64,000 bases of DNA from Mikania micrantha (taxonomy: Eukaryota; Streptophyta; Magnoliopsida; Asterales; Asteraceae), in NCBI GenBank assembly GCA_009363875.1, contig CM018698.1, positions 53,288,067 to 53,352,066 of the forward strand, read 5' to 3'. The notes below the pieces were generated by a model. That model made no database searches and had not been told where the DNA came from. It saw nothing but the letters and a program-made list of their open reading frames with translations. A program made the translations under genes and the position numbers. This document shows positions 19,209-30,335 of the stretch, piece by piece; position 1 is the stretch's first letter, and each line of letters opens with the position of its first letter.

Positions 19209-22200
19209 ATGGCATCTAATAGAGAATGGATGTACACTATGAGAACCAATAAAGATGGTTCTTTCAATCTTCGATTTCAACAAGTCATCTCTTATTTCCT
19301 AGATTTTGCATATGAAAATGCAACAAACATTGAAAATGGAAAAATTAGGTGCCCGTGTAGCAAATGCAAAAACCGTTACTACAAAACAAGGGATGAAGTT
19401 CAAGTTCATCTAATTACCCAAGGTTATATGAAAGATTATCAGTTATGGCATGCACATGGTGAAAGGTATTCTGACGAAGCTATAAACATAGGGCAATGTT
19501 CAAACCCCATACCATCTCAACATGTGGATCTAGATAATGATGAAGATCTTGGTGAATTTCACGAATATGATCAAATGGTTATGGAAGGCATGCATCAGAA
19601 TGATGATCCTTATTATCAACAAGGACCACAAGATCCTAATAAAAAAGCAGAGGCATTTTATAAAATGTTCGAGCAAGCCAATGAGCCTTTATGGGACGGG
19701 GCTAAGTGTGCTAGCACACTCTCTATCACCACGAGGTTATTGAATTGGAAATCAGAATGTAATGTTTCTGACTCAACATTTGATAAACTACTTCCGATCA
19801 TTAAAGAAATTCTACCTGAGGGTAACAAGCTACCTAGAAACTTTTATGAGACGAAGAAGATGTTAAAGCCACTAGAGTTGCCATCACAACAGATTCATGC
19901 ATGCCAGAACCATTGCATGTTATTCCATGGACAATATTCTGATCTGGATTATTGTAGAGTATGTAAAAAAGAAAGATACAAAGAAAAGGGAAAGAAGGTT
20001 CCTAAGTTTGTGATGACCTACATGCCTATCGGACCAAGGCTTCAAAGACTATTTTATTCAAAGAAGACGGCACAATATTTAACTTGGCATGCAAATCGTA
20101 GTCCATCAGAAAAGATGAGTCATCCTAGTGATGGCCAGGCTTGGCATCATTTCAACTCGGTTTTTCCTGATTTTGCAAAAGAGACACGCAATATTCGTCT
20201 AGGGTTGTGCACTGATGGGTTTAGTCCAAATAATACAAGTGGAACCCCGTATTCTTGTTGGCCTGTGTTTATCACAGTTTACAACTTACCTCCTTGGTTA
20301 GCCTTGAAAGAGCAATACATACAGATTCCTTTAATCATTCCCGGTCCGAAGAGTCCTGGACAAAATATCGATGTTTTTCTACAGCCTTTAGTAGACGAAT
20401 TGAAACATTTGTTCAACCATGGCATTGAAACTTATGATGATCATCAACGTACCAATTTTCGAATGAGGGTCGTACTGCTATGGACTGTTAGTGACTTTCC
20501 TGCTTATGCAATGTTGTCTGGATGGAGCACACATGGTAAGTTAGCTTGCCCATATTGCTTGAATGAGTCAGGGTCATTCCAGCTTCGGCATGGGGGGAAA
20601 CCATGTTGGTTTGACTGCCATAGACAACATCTTCCACCCAGACATTGTTTCTTGAAAGATAAGATTAATTTTCGAAAAAACATAGCAATTTCAGGCGTAA
20701 AACCTATTTTAAAACCAACTGGAGAGGAAATATGGCAGATTGTAAAACATTTGCCCATTGTTTATAATGGTGAACCTCATGGTAGTGAATTATATAGAAA
20801 ACCACCTGGTTTTGGGATTACCCATAATTGGGTAAAGAGAAGCATCTTTTGGGAGCTTCCATATTGGAATAAGTTGTTGATCCGTCACAACCTCGACGTG
20901 ATGCATATCGAGAAAAATGTATTCGATAACCTGTTTCACACAATTATGGGCACCAACAAATCCAAAGATAATTTGAAGGCAAGGCAAGACATTGAGCATA
21001 TTTGTGACCGGCCTCTTTTAAACCCTGTAAATGTTAACAATGGGAAGACAATAATACATAGGGGAGATTACACTTTGCAAAAAAAATGACCTTAAAAAAG
21101 TTTGTTCTTGGATGAAAAAGCTTAAATTTCCAGACGGATACGCTTCAAACATAGGAAGTTTAGTGAAAATCAAAGACAACACTTTCCATAATTTTAAAAG
21201 CCATGATTGTCACGTGTTTATGCAGCGATTGCTTCCACTAGCAATTAGAGGTTTTGTTTCGAAAGAGACATATGAGGCTGTAACAGAGTTGTGCATGTTC
21301 TTTCGAGTCTTATGCTCAAAAACATTGCATATAGATGACTTGGTTAACATGAAGCGCTCTGTTGTTGTAACCATATGCAAATTGGAGAAAATATTTCCTC
21401 CTGGTTTCTTTAATTCAATGGAGCACCTGATTATACATCTAGCTGATGAAGCTCTTCTTGGTGGTCCAGTGCAATATAGATGGATGTACCAATATGAGAG
21501 GTATAACACTATATGTAATACTATGTTTTTTTTTGTTTTTCAATTCCGTTCAGCATTCCTAATACATTCTCAATAACTTCTTAATGTAGGAAACTTGGCT
21601 TAATTAAAAGAAGAATTAGAAACAAATCAAGAGTTGAGGGTTCAATAGTGAGGGAACACCTAGTGAATGAAATTGCCACCTATTCTTCTCTATACTTTGA
21701 CTCGACGATTGAGACACGCCATAATCGAGAGCCACGAAATTTTGCACCTCAACATCCTACCTCTTTGATTGGAGGCTCACAGTTAAGCATTTTTGTCGTT
21801 CCATCGAGACGATTATATCAAAAGAGTGGAACACGAAGGCGCATGAGTTTTGAAGAACTTAAAAAGGCGCACACATATGTTCTTCTCAATTGCGAAGAAG
21901 TTTACTCTTATATTGATGAGTTTGATGAAGTGGCCCCTGAACAGTACCCGGACGAGCCAATTCCTCTTCTTAGAGATAACCATTTTGTAGAATGGTTTGA
22001 AAATCGTGTAAGTACATCCAAATAAATCATAATAATTTTTTTTAGTGCATCATTAACCAACACGTTGCATGTCTGATTTTCATTTTAGGTAAGGATTGGC
22101 TTAATTGATGGAAGCACTAAACATTTGCAAATTTTAGCAAGAAAACCATCGGTTTTTGCTCATTCTCACAATGGATACTTTGTAAATGGTTATAAATTCC

Positions 22201-22907
22201 ACACACAAAAGTATGGTAAAGGACTTGTGACCTCGAACTATGGTGTATGCGTGAGAGGGGAGACGTATAACACTGAAGCGTCTGACTACTATGGCTTAGT
22301 GGACGAGATACTGGAACTCCAATATGATTACAATGGACATCACACTGTTGTACTCTTTAAATGTACATGGTTTGATAACAGACATGGTGTAGTAGTTCAC
22401 AAAAATAAACTAGTTGATGTTAAACCCAAATCTCGACTTCTAAGTGATGACCCGTTTATCTTGGCATCACAGGCGGAACAAGTATTTTACACATCATACC
22501 CTGCTGTAACAAGTGATACAAAAGATATATGGGCGGTGGTTAAAACAAAAGCTAGGCATATTTATGAAGTCACCACACCTGAAACCGAAGTTTCAAATGA
22601 TGGAAACACAGAATCACACATGTTCTTTAAGGTTAATGAACGATTTGAGGTACCTGATAGAGTAACTAGGAGTGAACGCTCGGTCCAAGTTACAAATATC
22701 ATTACGTCCGAGCAACTAACCCATGGTGAGGAAGCACATGATGATGATAATGATGATGATGACGACGACGATGATGATGACAACGACGATGACGACGACG
22801 ACGACGATGATGACGACGACGACGACGAAGACGATGATAACGATGATGATGGTGATGAAATGATGATGTCTAAACACTCATTAGACGAAGATGAACATAA
22901 TTCTTAG
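19209..22907 (+). CDS. TNP2-like CACTA transposase (3 exons, one frameshift)
   Basis: Proposed exons are 19209-21500, 21590-22007 and 22089-22907; both introns have GT..AG ends, and conserved protein reads across both junctions. The product would be about 1175 residues if one base is ignored in an 8-A run at 21079-21086, which otherwise gives TGA at 21087-21089. The N-terminus has the transposase-associated domain (CPCSKCKNRYYKTRDEV). The central TNP2 domain shows CRVCKKERY, LGLCTDGFSPN, NLPPWLALK and DVFLQPLVDEL. Exon 1 after the shift gives SHDCHVFMQRLLPLAIRG, a TNP2 hallmark. The C-terminus ends in a long aspartate tract. The protein cuts and rejoins CACTA ends; exact catalytic residues were not assigned. 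The gene lies in the same orientation as the next one, 95 bp upstream of it. Confidence 0.9.
22736..22860 (+). repeat. GAT/GAC trinucleotide microsatellite encoding poly-Asp
   Basis: About 40 GAT/GAC codons with a few AAC, GAA and GGT interruptions code for an acidic tail near the TNP2 C-terminus. GAT and GAC alternate in blocks, so the repeat is not a pure microsatellite. Confidence 0.9.
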
Positions 22908-23002
22908 GAGCATTAATTATTTGTGGTATATATACTTTAAATGTTTTTTCACTCGTATGGTTTATCAATATTATATCGTGTATTTGACCATTGTTTTATT
23001 AA

Positions 23003-25979
23003 ATGCAGGGTACACACATTATGGATGGTAGTGGTGATACGGATACCCGTGGTGGTAGTGGCACTCGTGGTGGTGGTGGTCGTGGTGGAATTGGTGCTCG
23101 TGGCGGAAGTGGTACTCGCAGTGGAAGTGGTACTCATGGAGGAAGTGTTACTCGTGGCGGAAGTGTTACTCGTGGGGGAAGTGCTACTCGTGGTGGTAGT
23201 GGTACTCGCGGAGGAAGAGGTACTCGTGGTGGAAGTGTACGTACTCGTGGTGGTATTAGTACTCGTGGTACTCTTATACGAGGGCATGATTCTTGTAGCG
23301 GTGCTGATCAAAATTTAAGGAGACGTGGATCCCAAGAGTCAACTTCTAAAAATAAAAAAAATGTTGAAAGAGAAACCATTCATACTTGTGGGAAATACGT
23401 GATAGTTCGTGGTGGTAAAGGTGGTGGGGGAGTTGCTGGTAGTCATAGTCGCATGGGTTGTGGTGATGAAATGGCTGATATGGCTGGGGTATTCCGTAAC
23501 ACTACAGGGTTACAAGATATTAGTGATGATATGGATGATTATGATTATGATAAGGATGACGAGAGTCATCATGATGATGTTGGTGAGAACAATGGCGGTG
23601 AGATTGATGGAGTTGAGAATGATGATGGTGAGAATGATGGTTTTGTGGGTGCTCATTTGGAGGATAATAGTATTGAGGATGATGGTGGTAAGAGGCCATG
23701 GATCACACGTTTGGGGTCAAAGTATGTTTTTAGTTTTAAAATTTTAATTTATGTCATTTATATATGCTATAAATATACTAATTTAATTATTTCAACATTG
23801 TAGGTTTGCATGTGGACGTGTTCATAGGAGTGCACTCAATATACTACAACAAAAATTTGATGGAGATTGGGACACATTTTCAAAGATCCCACATACTAAT
23901 TTGAGAGAGATGTTTAATAGTTTTCGGGTAACATGTCAATTAATTATTTATATATGTTTGTAATTTCTTTTTTATTTTTTCAATCATACATTTATTTTTT
24001 TATATAGACACAATGGAGATGGGATGTACGGGATGACCAATACATTTTTGATGGGTTTGTTAATGTGCTCAAGAGTCGTTTTCGAGATATAATGAGCGAA
24101 TTTAGAGAAATATCTAAAGGAAAAGCAAGGGAGGATGGGCATGTTATTCCCCATGGTGAAGAGAGATTTGACATAACTTGTAATTATCCTCCTGATAACA
24201 TGCCTCTTGAGAGATGGCAACGGTTGTGTAAAGTAAGGGTGTTAATATATTATTATTTTTAACTTCTTAACTTTATTGTTCATTATACACACACATGCAT
24301 GATTTTACTATTTGTAGATTTGGAATACTGACAAATGGTTGAAAAGATCAAAAGCTGGGAGAAATAATCGCAAAAATGATCTATCTCGTCATACAGGGGG
24401 GTCTATGGGTTTTGATGAACATCGCATCCGTTTGGTAAGCTAATCACATCTATGAACATTTTTAATGTCTAAACACTACATGTTAACCCGCCCTTTTTGA
24501 CGTGCCTAATTTTACACTTATTAATGTTTTATGTAGGAAAAACAAAAGGGTAAAACGGTTGGCTATGAATTAGTTTTCATTGATACCCATGCTACCAAAG
24601 AAACTAAAAAAAGATTGCGGGATGGGGAAATCAATGTTAATGACTTGGATGAGTTAGAGTTTGTTACGTCACGATCAAAAGAATCATTTGTAAGTTATTA
24701 TTTATATGTAATATTGATTTAATTTTGATTATAGTTTGACTTGCTTGGTTTGATGAAAATGTAGAAAGTGTTTCATAATGAACTTGTGAAGGAGTACGGG
24801 CCGAACAATGATCAAAATTCTAATCGTGATGAACTTGTTGTGTGGGAGCGTTTACATCCTAACAATCATGGCCAAATGTTTGGAGTTGGATCTTCTGATC
24901 CACGTTTCGTAGTGACCGGGTCACAATCATCATGCGGGTCTATTTCATATGGTGATCCCCGACAGTCACAAGAGGTATTGCTATTATTATTTCTTGTTAA
25001 GATATTATTGGCTAGGATAAAAGTATCAACATTGATCATGATAGATGAGTGTAAAAATTAAAAAACATGTTTTATTTTTTTGTTAGGCTTTTGTTTTTAG
25101 ACTCGGATGAATTTGTTTTTAGACATCAGTTTGTTTACATGTGTTTTTGATGTTTTAGTTGTTCTTGAGCAGTTAAGTTCAGTAACCTAGAGTTTAAGCT
25201 CATTGAATGCCACTGTTGTTTTAGGTATTAATTGCTTGTGTTGTTGATTTTATAAAGAAAATGCTTGGTCTAAAATCTGATTTGTGGACTTGTTCAACTT
25301 ATTCAACATTGATTTCTAACTTATCAATGATTTGATATAAGTTTGACATCATCTAAATATTTTGCCTTTCCTTATATTATGGAGCTAAACTTATTGAATA
25401 ACTTGGCTTTCTTTTGATAGAATTGAAATGCATTCTTGAACATGGTTTCTTTTATGTTTTTAAATTTGATTTTGTGGTCTTTATGAGTTGAATTGGATTT
25501 ATAAATAGGAGAACAGTCATTAGTTTCCCTAAATTAACATTTAGTTGTTTAGTTTGCAAGAAATAATGTTGAATTTTATTCTGGAATTTGGATCATAATA
25601 TTTGATAAGAATGTTGCTGCATGAAAATCTTTAGAAATTGATTAGAAAAATCTTAGGATTATTGTACACAGTTGTTTACATCCTTTTATTCTAGTTTATT
25701 TTAAATTATTTTTTAATTTCTATGTTCATTTAGCTATTGAAAATCAATATTAATCATGTATAGGTCAAAGAAGTTCGATCCGAATTAGAAAAAGAAATGG
25801 AGGCCCGACAAAACTTAGAAAACCGCTTGGAACAAATGGAAAGAGAAGCGGAAAAAGAGCGGGTCGAACGCGAAAAACTACAAAAGCAAATGGAAAGAGA
25901 AGCGCAAAATGAACGGGCCGAACGCGAGAAACTCCAAAAACAAATGGAAGAACTTATAAAAAAATTTGCTAATAAGTAG
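23003..25979 (+). CDS. Second CACTA gene (TNPA-like / plant transposase Ptta-En/Spm family), 7 exons
   Basis: Exons: 23003-23721, 23804-23927, 24008-24232, 24318-24434, 24537-24689, 24765-24974 and 25764-25979. All introns are GT..AG and the frame stays open, giving about 587 residues (581 from the ATG at 23021). Residues from about 10 to 100 are a hexapeptide repeat of the GTRGGS type. Two acidic stretches follow. The central region (WDTFSKIPHTNLREMF, QWRWDVRD, LERWQRLCK, NTDKWLKRSKAGRNNRK) matches the plant En/Spm accessory transposase family from memory. The last exon is a basic/acidic coiled coil with a repeated REKLQKQME unit. The likely role is binding subterminal repeats; this is inferred from family and position. 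A TTAAATGCAG acceptor-like site overlaps the first ATG. Confidence 0.85.
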
Positions 25980-26695
25980 TTTCTTTTGTATTTTGAGATC
26001 TTAAAACATGTGTTATATTGTTTATTTGGATAATTAGTTGTAATGTCTAATATAGAATGTTTAAACTTTTTTATTTTTGAATTTTCTGGGTTTTTTTGGG
26101 ATTTTTATGTAATTTTTTAGTATAAAAACTGAATGCTATTAATTTTTTTAGGATTCTTGACAAAACATATATTGATATTTGTCGGAATTTTGTCGGAAAA
26201 AAGAGAGTTGGATATTGTCGGTATTTTGTCGGAAAAAGAGATGTCGGTATTTCGTCGGAAAAAAGAGTGCTGGATATTGTCGGTATTTCGTCGGAAGTAG
26301 AGAAAATTAAATTTTTTTTTTCAGATTGTCGGTATACAATATTAATAATATAAATAATTTAAATATTTGTTGTCGGAAATTCGTCGGTAACTAACTAAAT
26401 AAAAAATTTATGAATTTATTTGAGAATCAGTAAAAACATTTGTTTTGTCACAAGTTTGTCGCTAATCCGTCGGAGGTCGTTCTAATTTGTATTGTCGGTA
26501 TTTTGTCGGAAATTTACCGACAAACATGTTTTGTCGCTAAATCGTCGGAATTGTCGTCGGAAAATGGTCGGAAATATTTTTCCTACGAGGTTTTTTCCGA
26601 CAAACGTATTTTGTCGGAATGTTGTCGTTACTCATCAGTTTCCGACGAATTTCCGACGAATATTTTGTCGGAAAAATATCAGTTTTTTGGTAGTG
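25980..26695. repeat. CACTA 3' region with right subterminal repeats
   Basis: From 26170 on, about 20 copies of TTGTCGG(A/T) or its complement occur up to the terminal GGTAGTG at 26695. Here the motif is mostly in the TGTCGG orientation, partly as tattgtcggtatttcgtcgg units. The stretch 25980-26150 is a T-rich 3' UTR-like tract. Confidence 0.82.
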
Positions 26696-26780
26696 TACAC
26701 AATTACCTTTTTCAGGTAACCATTGGATGATGGTTAATGGGTTGTAGCAAAAGATGAGGGTTATTAAAAATTTAATCCCC

Positions 26781-27353
26781 TATATATATATATATAAGTA
26801 AAAATATCATTGTACATGGTGGTTACATACATTGATGTAAGACTCATCATTTGGTATAAACTCTTGACTTTTAGTTGAAGATGATGTGTTTGATCTCACA
26901 CAATCTTGTAATTTGATATAAGTAATAGTTTAAAATTAAGAATATAATATATTTGTTATTAAAAATATATTTTTATTATACGTACGTGTGTATGTACACA
27001 TATACACATGTTGTGTTATCCACCAATAATTATAATGCCACTTGTATATAATATAATAAGACTCCATGAATCTTCCTTGTTCTTTGCCTTGAGTTGACCC
27101 ACCTTATTTACACCTCTTTCGTATGTTTGATTGCTTATTTTAAAATAAAACAAGATTTTATTATCCTTATTGTTACAATTATTATATGCAAAAAAGTAAT
27201 AATAATATGAAAATAATTTATTCACCACACAATAACCTTTGCAAATGTTCCTATTAATACTCAAGATATCTCTTGAATCCACTTCATAAACACCATATTT
27301 TCTTCTCTCTAAACACTCTCATTTTCTGTTGTTTCTCTCTCTAACTAACTATA
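26781..27353 (+). promoter_or_regulatory. RAV gene upstream region
   Basis: 573 bp between element X1 and the RAV start codon. A CT-rich 5' leader (ttcttctctctaaacac, tttctctctctaactaac) occupies about 27299-27350. AT-rich DNA with tataatataataag lies near 27046-27059. No TATA box at a convincing distance could be fixed. Confidence 0.5.
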
Positions 27354-28397
27354 ATGATTGGAGGCTCGGCAGATGATCAAAGCACAACTACCGAAACAAC
27401 TTCAACGGTTGCCGCTCCGGTGACCACGGCTCCGGCAATCGGAAGTGCCGGTAGCGTGGTTCTAGACCTAGAAGTTGGTTTGGAAGCGGAGTCAAGGAAG
27501 CTGCCCTCATCAAGGTTCAAAGGTGTAGTCCCACAGCCTAATGGCCGATGGGGTGCTCAGATTTACGAGAAGCACCAGCGCGTGTGGCTCGGGACGTTCA
27601 ACGAAGAGCACGAGGCTGCAAAAGCTTACGACACGGCGGTCCAACGGTTCCGCGGTCGCGATGCGGTCACTAACCTAAAACCGCTTCCGGCCGACACCGA
27701 AGAAGCGAGTTTTGAAGCGAGTTTCTTGAACTCCCATTCGAAAGCCGAGATTGTTGATATGTTAAGGAAACACACATACAATGACGAGCTTGAGCAAAGT
27801 AAAAGAAACTGCAGCTTACAGAAGAACCCTTTTAGCGACCGGTTTGGATCCGGTCACAAGCAGGCCAACGCCCGAGAACAACTGTTTGAAAAGACCGTGA
27901 CCCCTAGCGACGTTGGAAAACTGAACCGGCTAGTGATACCCAAGCAACACGCTGAGAAACACTTCCCTTTGCAAATTGGTAACACATCTAAAGGAGTTCT
28001 TTTGCATTTTGAAGATATTTGTATGAAAGTTTGGAGATTTCGTTACTCATACTGGAATAGTAGCCAAAGCTATGTCTTGACCAAAGGTTGGAGCCGGTTC
28101 GTGAAAGAAAAGAACTTAAAAGCCGGTGACATTGTTAGTTTTCAAAGATCTACCGGTCCAGACAAGCAGCTATACATCAACTGGAAGATGAAAAACGGGC
28201 CAGATGGTCACATGAATCCAAAACCGGTCCAACCAGTGCGGATGTTTAGGTTGTTTGGTGCGGATATATCGAGTCATGGTGATGATAACACTCATGGGGT
28301 TGATCATAGCTCTAGCATTAATGGAAAGAGAAGTAACCTAGAGATGATGTTGGGAATAGGGAATTGTAAGAAACAAAGAATTTTCTACCCATTGTGA
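27354..28397 (+). CDS. RAV-type transcription factor (AP2 + B3)
   Basis: 347 residues in a single exon, a normal length and structure for the RAV/TEMPRANILLO family. The AP2 domain spans about residues 53-108 (SRFKGVVPQPNGRWGAQIY, WLGTFNEEHEAAKAYD). The B3 domain spans about 177-282 (LFEKTVTPSDVGKLNRLVIP, WRFRYSYWNSSQSYVLTKGW, GDIVSFQRS). The RLFGADI segment at 299-305 matches the RLFG-type repression motif of this family. The basic C-terminal KKQR may serve nuclear import. RAV proteins bind CAACA and CACCTG-type sites and typically repress flowering and growth genes; that role is family knowledge, not shown here. The ATG is preceded by a CT-rich leader. This is the only ordinary host gene seen, and a CACTA element ends 658 bp upstream. 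Confidence 0.97.
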   Translation: MIGGSADDQSTTTETTSTVAAPVTTAPAIGSAGSVVLDLEVGLEAESRKLPSSRFKGVVPQPNGRWGAQIYEKHQRVWLGTFNEEHEAAKAYDTAVQRFRGRDAVTNLKPLPADTEEASFEASFLNSHSKAEIVDMLRKHTYNDELEQSKRNCSLQKNPFSDRFGSGHKQANAREQLFEKTVTPSDVGKLNRLVIPKQHAEKHFPLQIGNTSKGVLLHFEDICMKVWRFRYSYWNSSQSYVLTKGWSRFVKEKNLKAGDIVSFQRSTGPDKQLYINWKMKNGPDGHMNPKPVQPVRMFRLFGADISSHGDDNTHGVDHSSSINGKRSNLEMMLGIGNCKKQRIFYPL

Positions 28398-28700
28398 CAA
28401 TTTGTGTTTCTTGAAGGGTTGGTTTGGTAATAGTTTGGACTACTTTTCTTCTTCTAGAGATGATTGATGGTAGGGGTTGGAAAGGGGTGGGAATGGAATA
28501 GAGGAAGATGCAAGTTGCAAAAGTTTGTATACTAATTCAACATAATTGAGCTATAGAAAGCTCCATCTAGGGATCAAGTTAATTGTTGTAAAAAACTCAA
28601 CAAAAATGGAAATTTTTTTCTCCTAAATTTTATCATGTTAATTTGTTAGATCTTTCATATATGTTCAAATATGTTTTTGTTAAACATTTAATTGTATTTA
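28398..28700 (+). other. RAV 3' region
   Basis: Directly follows the TGA. It is T- and A-rich, with several A-rich words (e.g. aaaaatggaaa near 28602) that could serve polyadenylation. The exact end of the transcript cannot be set. Confidence 0.4.
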
Positions 28701-29010
28701 TCATAAGGCTATGTATTATCATCAAACTCACATCACTTCACGTAGGCGTTACGTAGACATCACATAATCAACCAACATCATCACTCATTTATCACTCCAC
28801 GTCATCATCACATGTGTTATCCTCACCCCCTCATTAAGTCTCTATTACCTTCTCCTTTATCTCTTTCTTCTCACATTTCTTCTCTAGCTTCACGCCGTGA
28901 ACGCCTTCACGACTTTCCACCACAGGGTGGCCACGCCCCTGTGTGTAGTGGTGGGTGTGGGTAATGATCATGGCGTGATGGAGGGTGGTCAAGCCCTCCT
29001 CATAACACAT
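28701..29010. other. GC-richer patch with hairpin
   Basis: CT-rich and catcac-rich sequence leads to a patch at 28895-29000 containing the imperfect palindrome ccacagggtggccacgccc then ctgtg. It looks like part of a decayed MITE, but terminal repeats and TSD were not found. Confidence 0.3.
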
Positions 29011-30025
29011 GATCTAAGTGTTAGCATTGACCTTTGATCTCTCACACACACTAAAGGGATTCTTGAATTGTACAACAAGAAAAACAACACATTAACACAA
29101 ACATTGATTTGAATAATTAATTTAGTAAAAGATCTTACAGATTTAAATGCCAAGAAAAGTTTGTGAAATAAATATTTGACTTAGTATTTTTCATCATTAT
29201 TACCAAGTTATTTCTTAATACATATTTTAATAACATAATTAAAATTTATAAAAAGATAATTTTATCACTTTTAAAAAGTTAAAGTAAAAAAGATAATTCT
29301 GCTTATGATAGTATAAAAGTATTTATGTATGTTATTAGCCTTTCGAGAAAGTGGTTCTTTTATTTAATTCTTAATTGATTTTTTCATGAATTTGTAATCA
29401 CTACTTTTGCACATCATTTGTCCGATAACTTCACTAAATTAATTTTCCTTTGATTAATACATGTATGTTTTCTTGATTCGTAGATGTGTATTTTCGCCAG
29501 AATAAAAAAAAGAAAAAAGAAGAGTATTAAATCGATCTCTTCAATGTTGTTAATTTCAAACATATATACTAAATCAGAGAGGCCGGTTTGATTTACTAAA
29601 AATAAATTTGTCTAAAAAAATAAGAATTAATAGGAGTTTGTCATGTGTTATGTTAAAAATATCAAAACAAAAATCAAGTATAAGAAACAAGATCCAGTAC
29701 AAAAAAAAACTAAATCCAATCCAAAAAAATTAAACTAGTATAGAAAATAAAAGTCCAGTAAAAAAATAAAAATAAATTACAAAAAAATAAAAATATAGTA
29801 CAAAAACAAAAATATAGTATAAAAAACACTAAAATTCAGTACAAAAAAAATAAAGAACAAAAAAAATCTACTACAAAAAAAATAAAAATCTAATACAAAA
29901 AATAAGATTTTATCACTAAATTATATCATGTAACATGTTAAAAACTTATTAATTCTTTTTATTTTTAGACAAAAATATCTTATTATTTGATTTCTCTCCT
30001 AAATGGGATATTTGTTTTTTTGATC
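29011..30025. repeat. AT-rich spacer with A-rich degenerate tandem repeat
   Basis: From about 29690 to 29910, words of the form agtacaaaaa/ataaaaat/ctaataca recur roughly every 20-30 bp, giving an A-rich strand over about 220 bp. Nothing else was recognised in this stretch. Confidence 0.6.
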
Positions 30026-30028
30026 TTA

Positions 30029-30332
30029 GACTATCCACAGCGGTAACCCCACTGAAAACCCTTCCCCACTGAAATTTCCTGCCACGTCATTACCTCACTG
30101 AAAACCTTTAACACCCACAATGGCCACCCCACTAAAAACCTTTCCCCACTGAAAACCCTTTTAACACCCACCATCTTGAACCAACCAATGAGGAAGAAGG
30201 AAACCAAACGGGGAGCGGGGGCCGTTCCGGCTCGTTGGGCGGGGCACCGCTGGCTGAGGGGCGGTGTTCCCGCTGGGCACCGCGGCGGGGGAAGAGCCCG
30301 CTGGCCGGGCGGGACGACCGCTGTGCTCGGTC
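30029..30332. mobile_element. PIF/Harbinger-type MITE with GC-rich core
   Basis: 304 bp flanked by TTA (30026-30028 and 30333-30335), the Harbinger target duplication. The left end is GACTATCCACAGCGGT and the right end, reverse-complemented, GACCGAGCACAGCGGT. The left part carries repeated ccccactgaaaacc words. The right part (30205-30330) is strikingly GC-rich against the surrounding AT-rich DNA. The small ORF across it is not a gene. Confidence 0.82.
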
Positions 30333-30335
30333 TTA

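Larger units (their letters stand above)
15721..26695 (+). mobile_element. Complete CACTA (En/Spm) DNA transposon, about 11 kb
   Basis: The left end is CACTACTAGAAAACT and the right end, reverse-complemented, CACTACCAAAAAACT. The element is flanked by the 3-bp TSD TAC (15718-15720 and 26696-26698), the size expected for CACTA elements. Dense TTCCGACA/TGTCGGAA repeats fill about 750 bp inside the left end and 530 bp inside the right end. Two genes in the same direction, TNP2-like and TNPA-like, lie between. A paralogous empty site exists at X2, near 61520. TNP2 carries one frameshift; otherwise the element looks intact. Confidence 0.96.
14513..26780 (+). mobile_element. X1: TA-flanked foldback element split by the CACTA transposon
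   Basis: X1 comprises 14513-15720 and 26699-26780, about 1290 bp once the CACTA and one TSD copy are ignored. Its ends share taaccctcatcttttgctac in inverted orientation. A second inverted pair, ttgcaccattatattcgtct near 14707 and its complement near 15570, gives imperfect TIRs of about 270 bp. TA runs flank both sides (14500-14512; 26781-26795). X2 at 61441-62718 is a near-identical, unbroken copy in the opposite orientation. There is no coding capacity; this is a MITE-like element that targets TA repeats (inference). Confidence 0.82.

Noticed and set aside
22562..22783. Minus-strand Ser-rich ORF
   Set aside because: Antisense shadow of the poly-Asp coding repeat.
22949..23311. Minus-strand Ser/Thr-rich ORF
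   Set aside because: Antisense shadow of the GTRGGS-coding minisatellite of the second CACTA gene.
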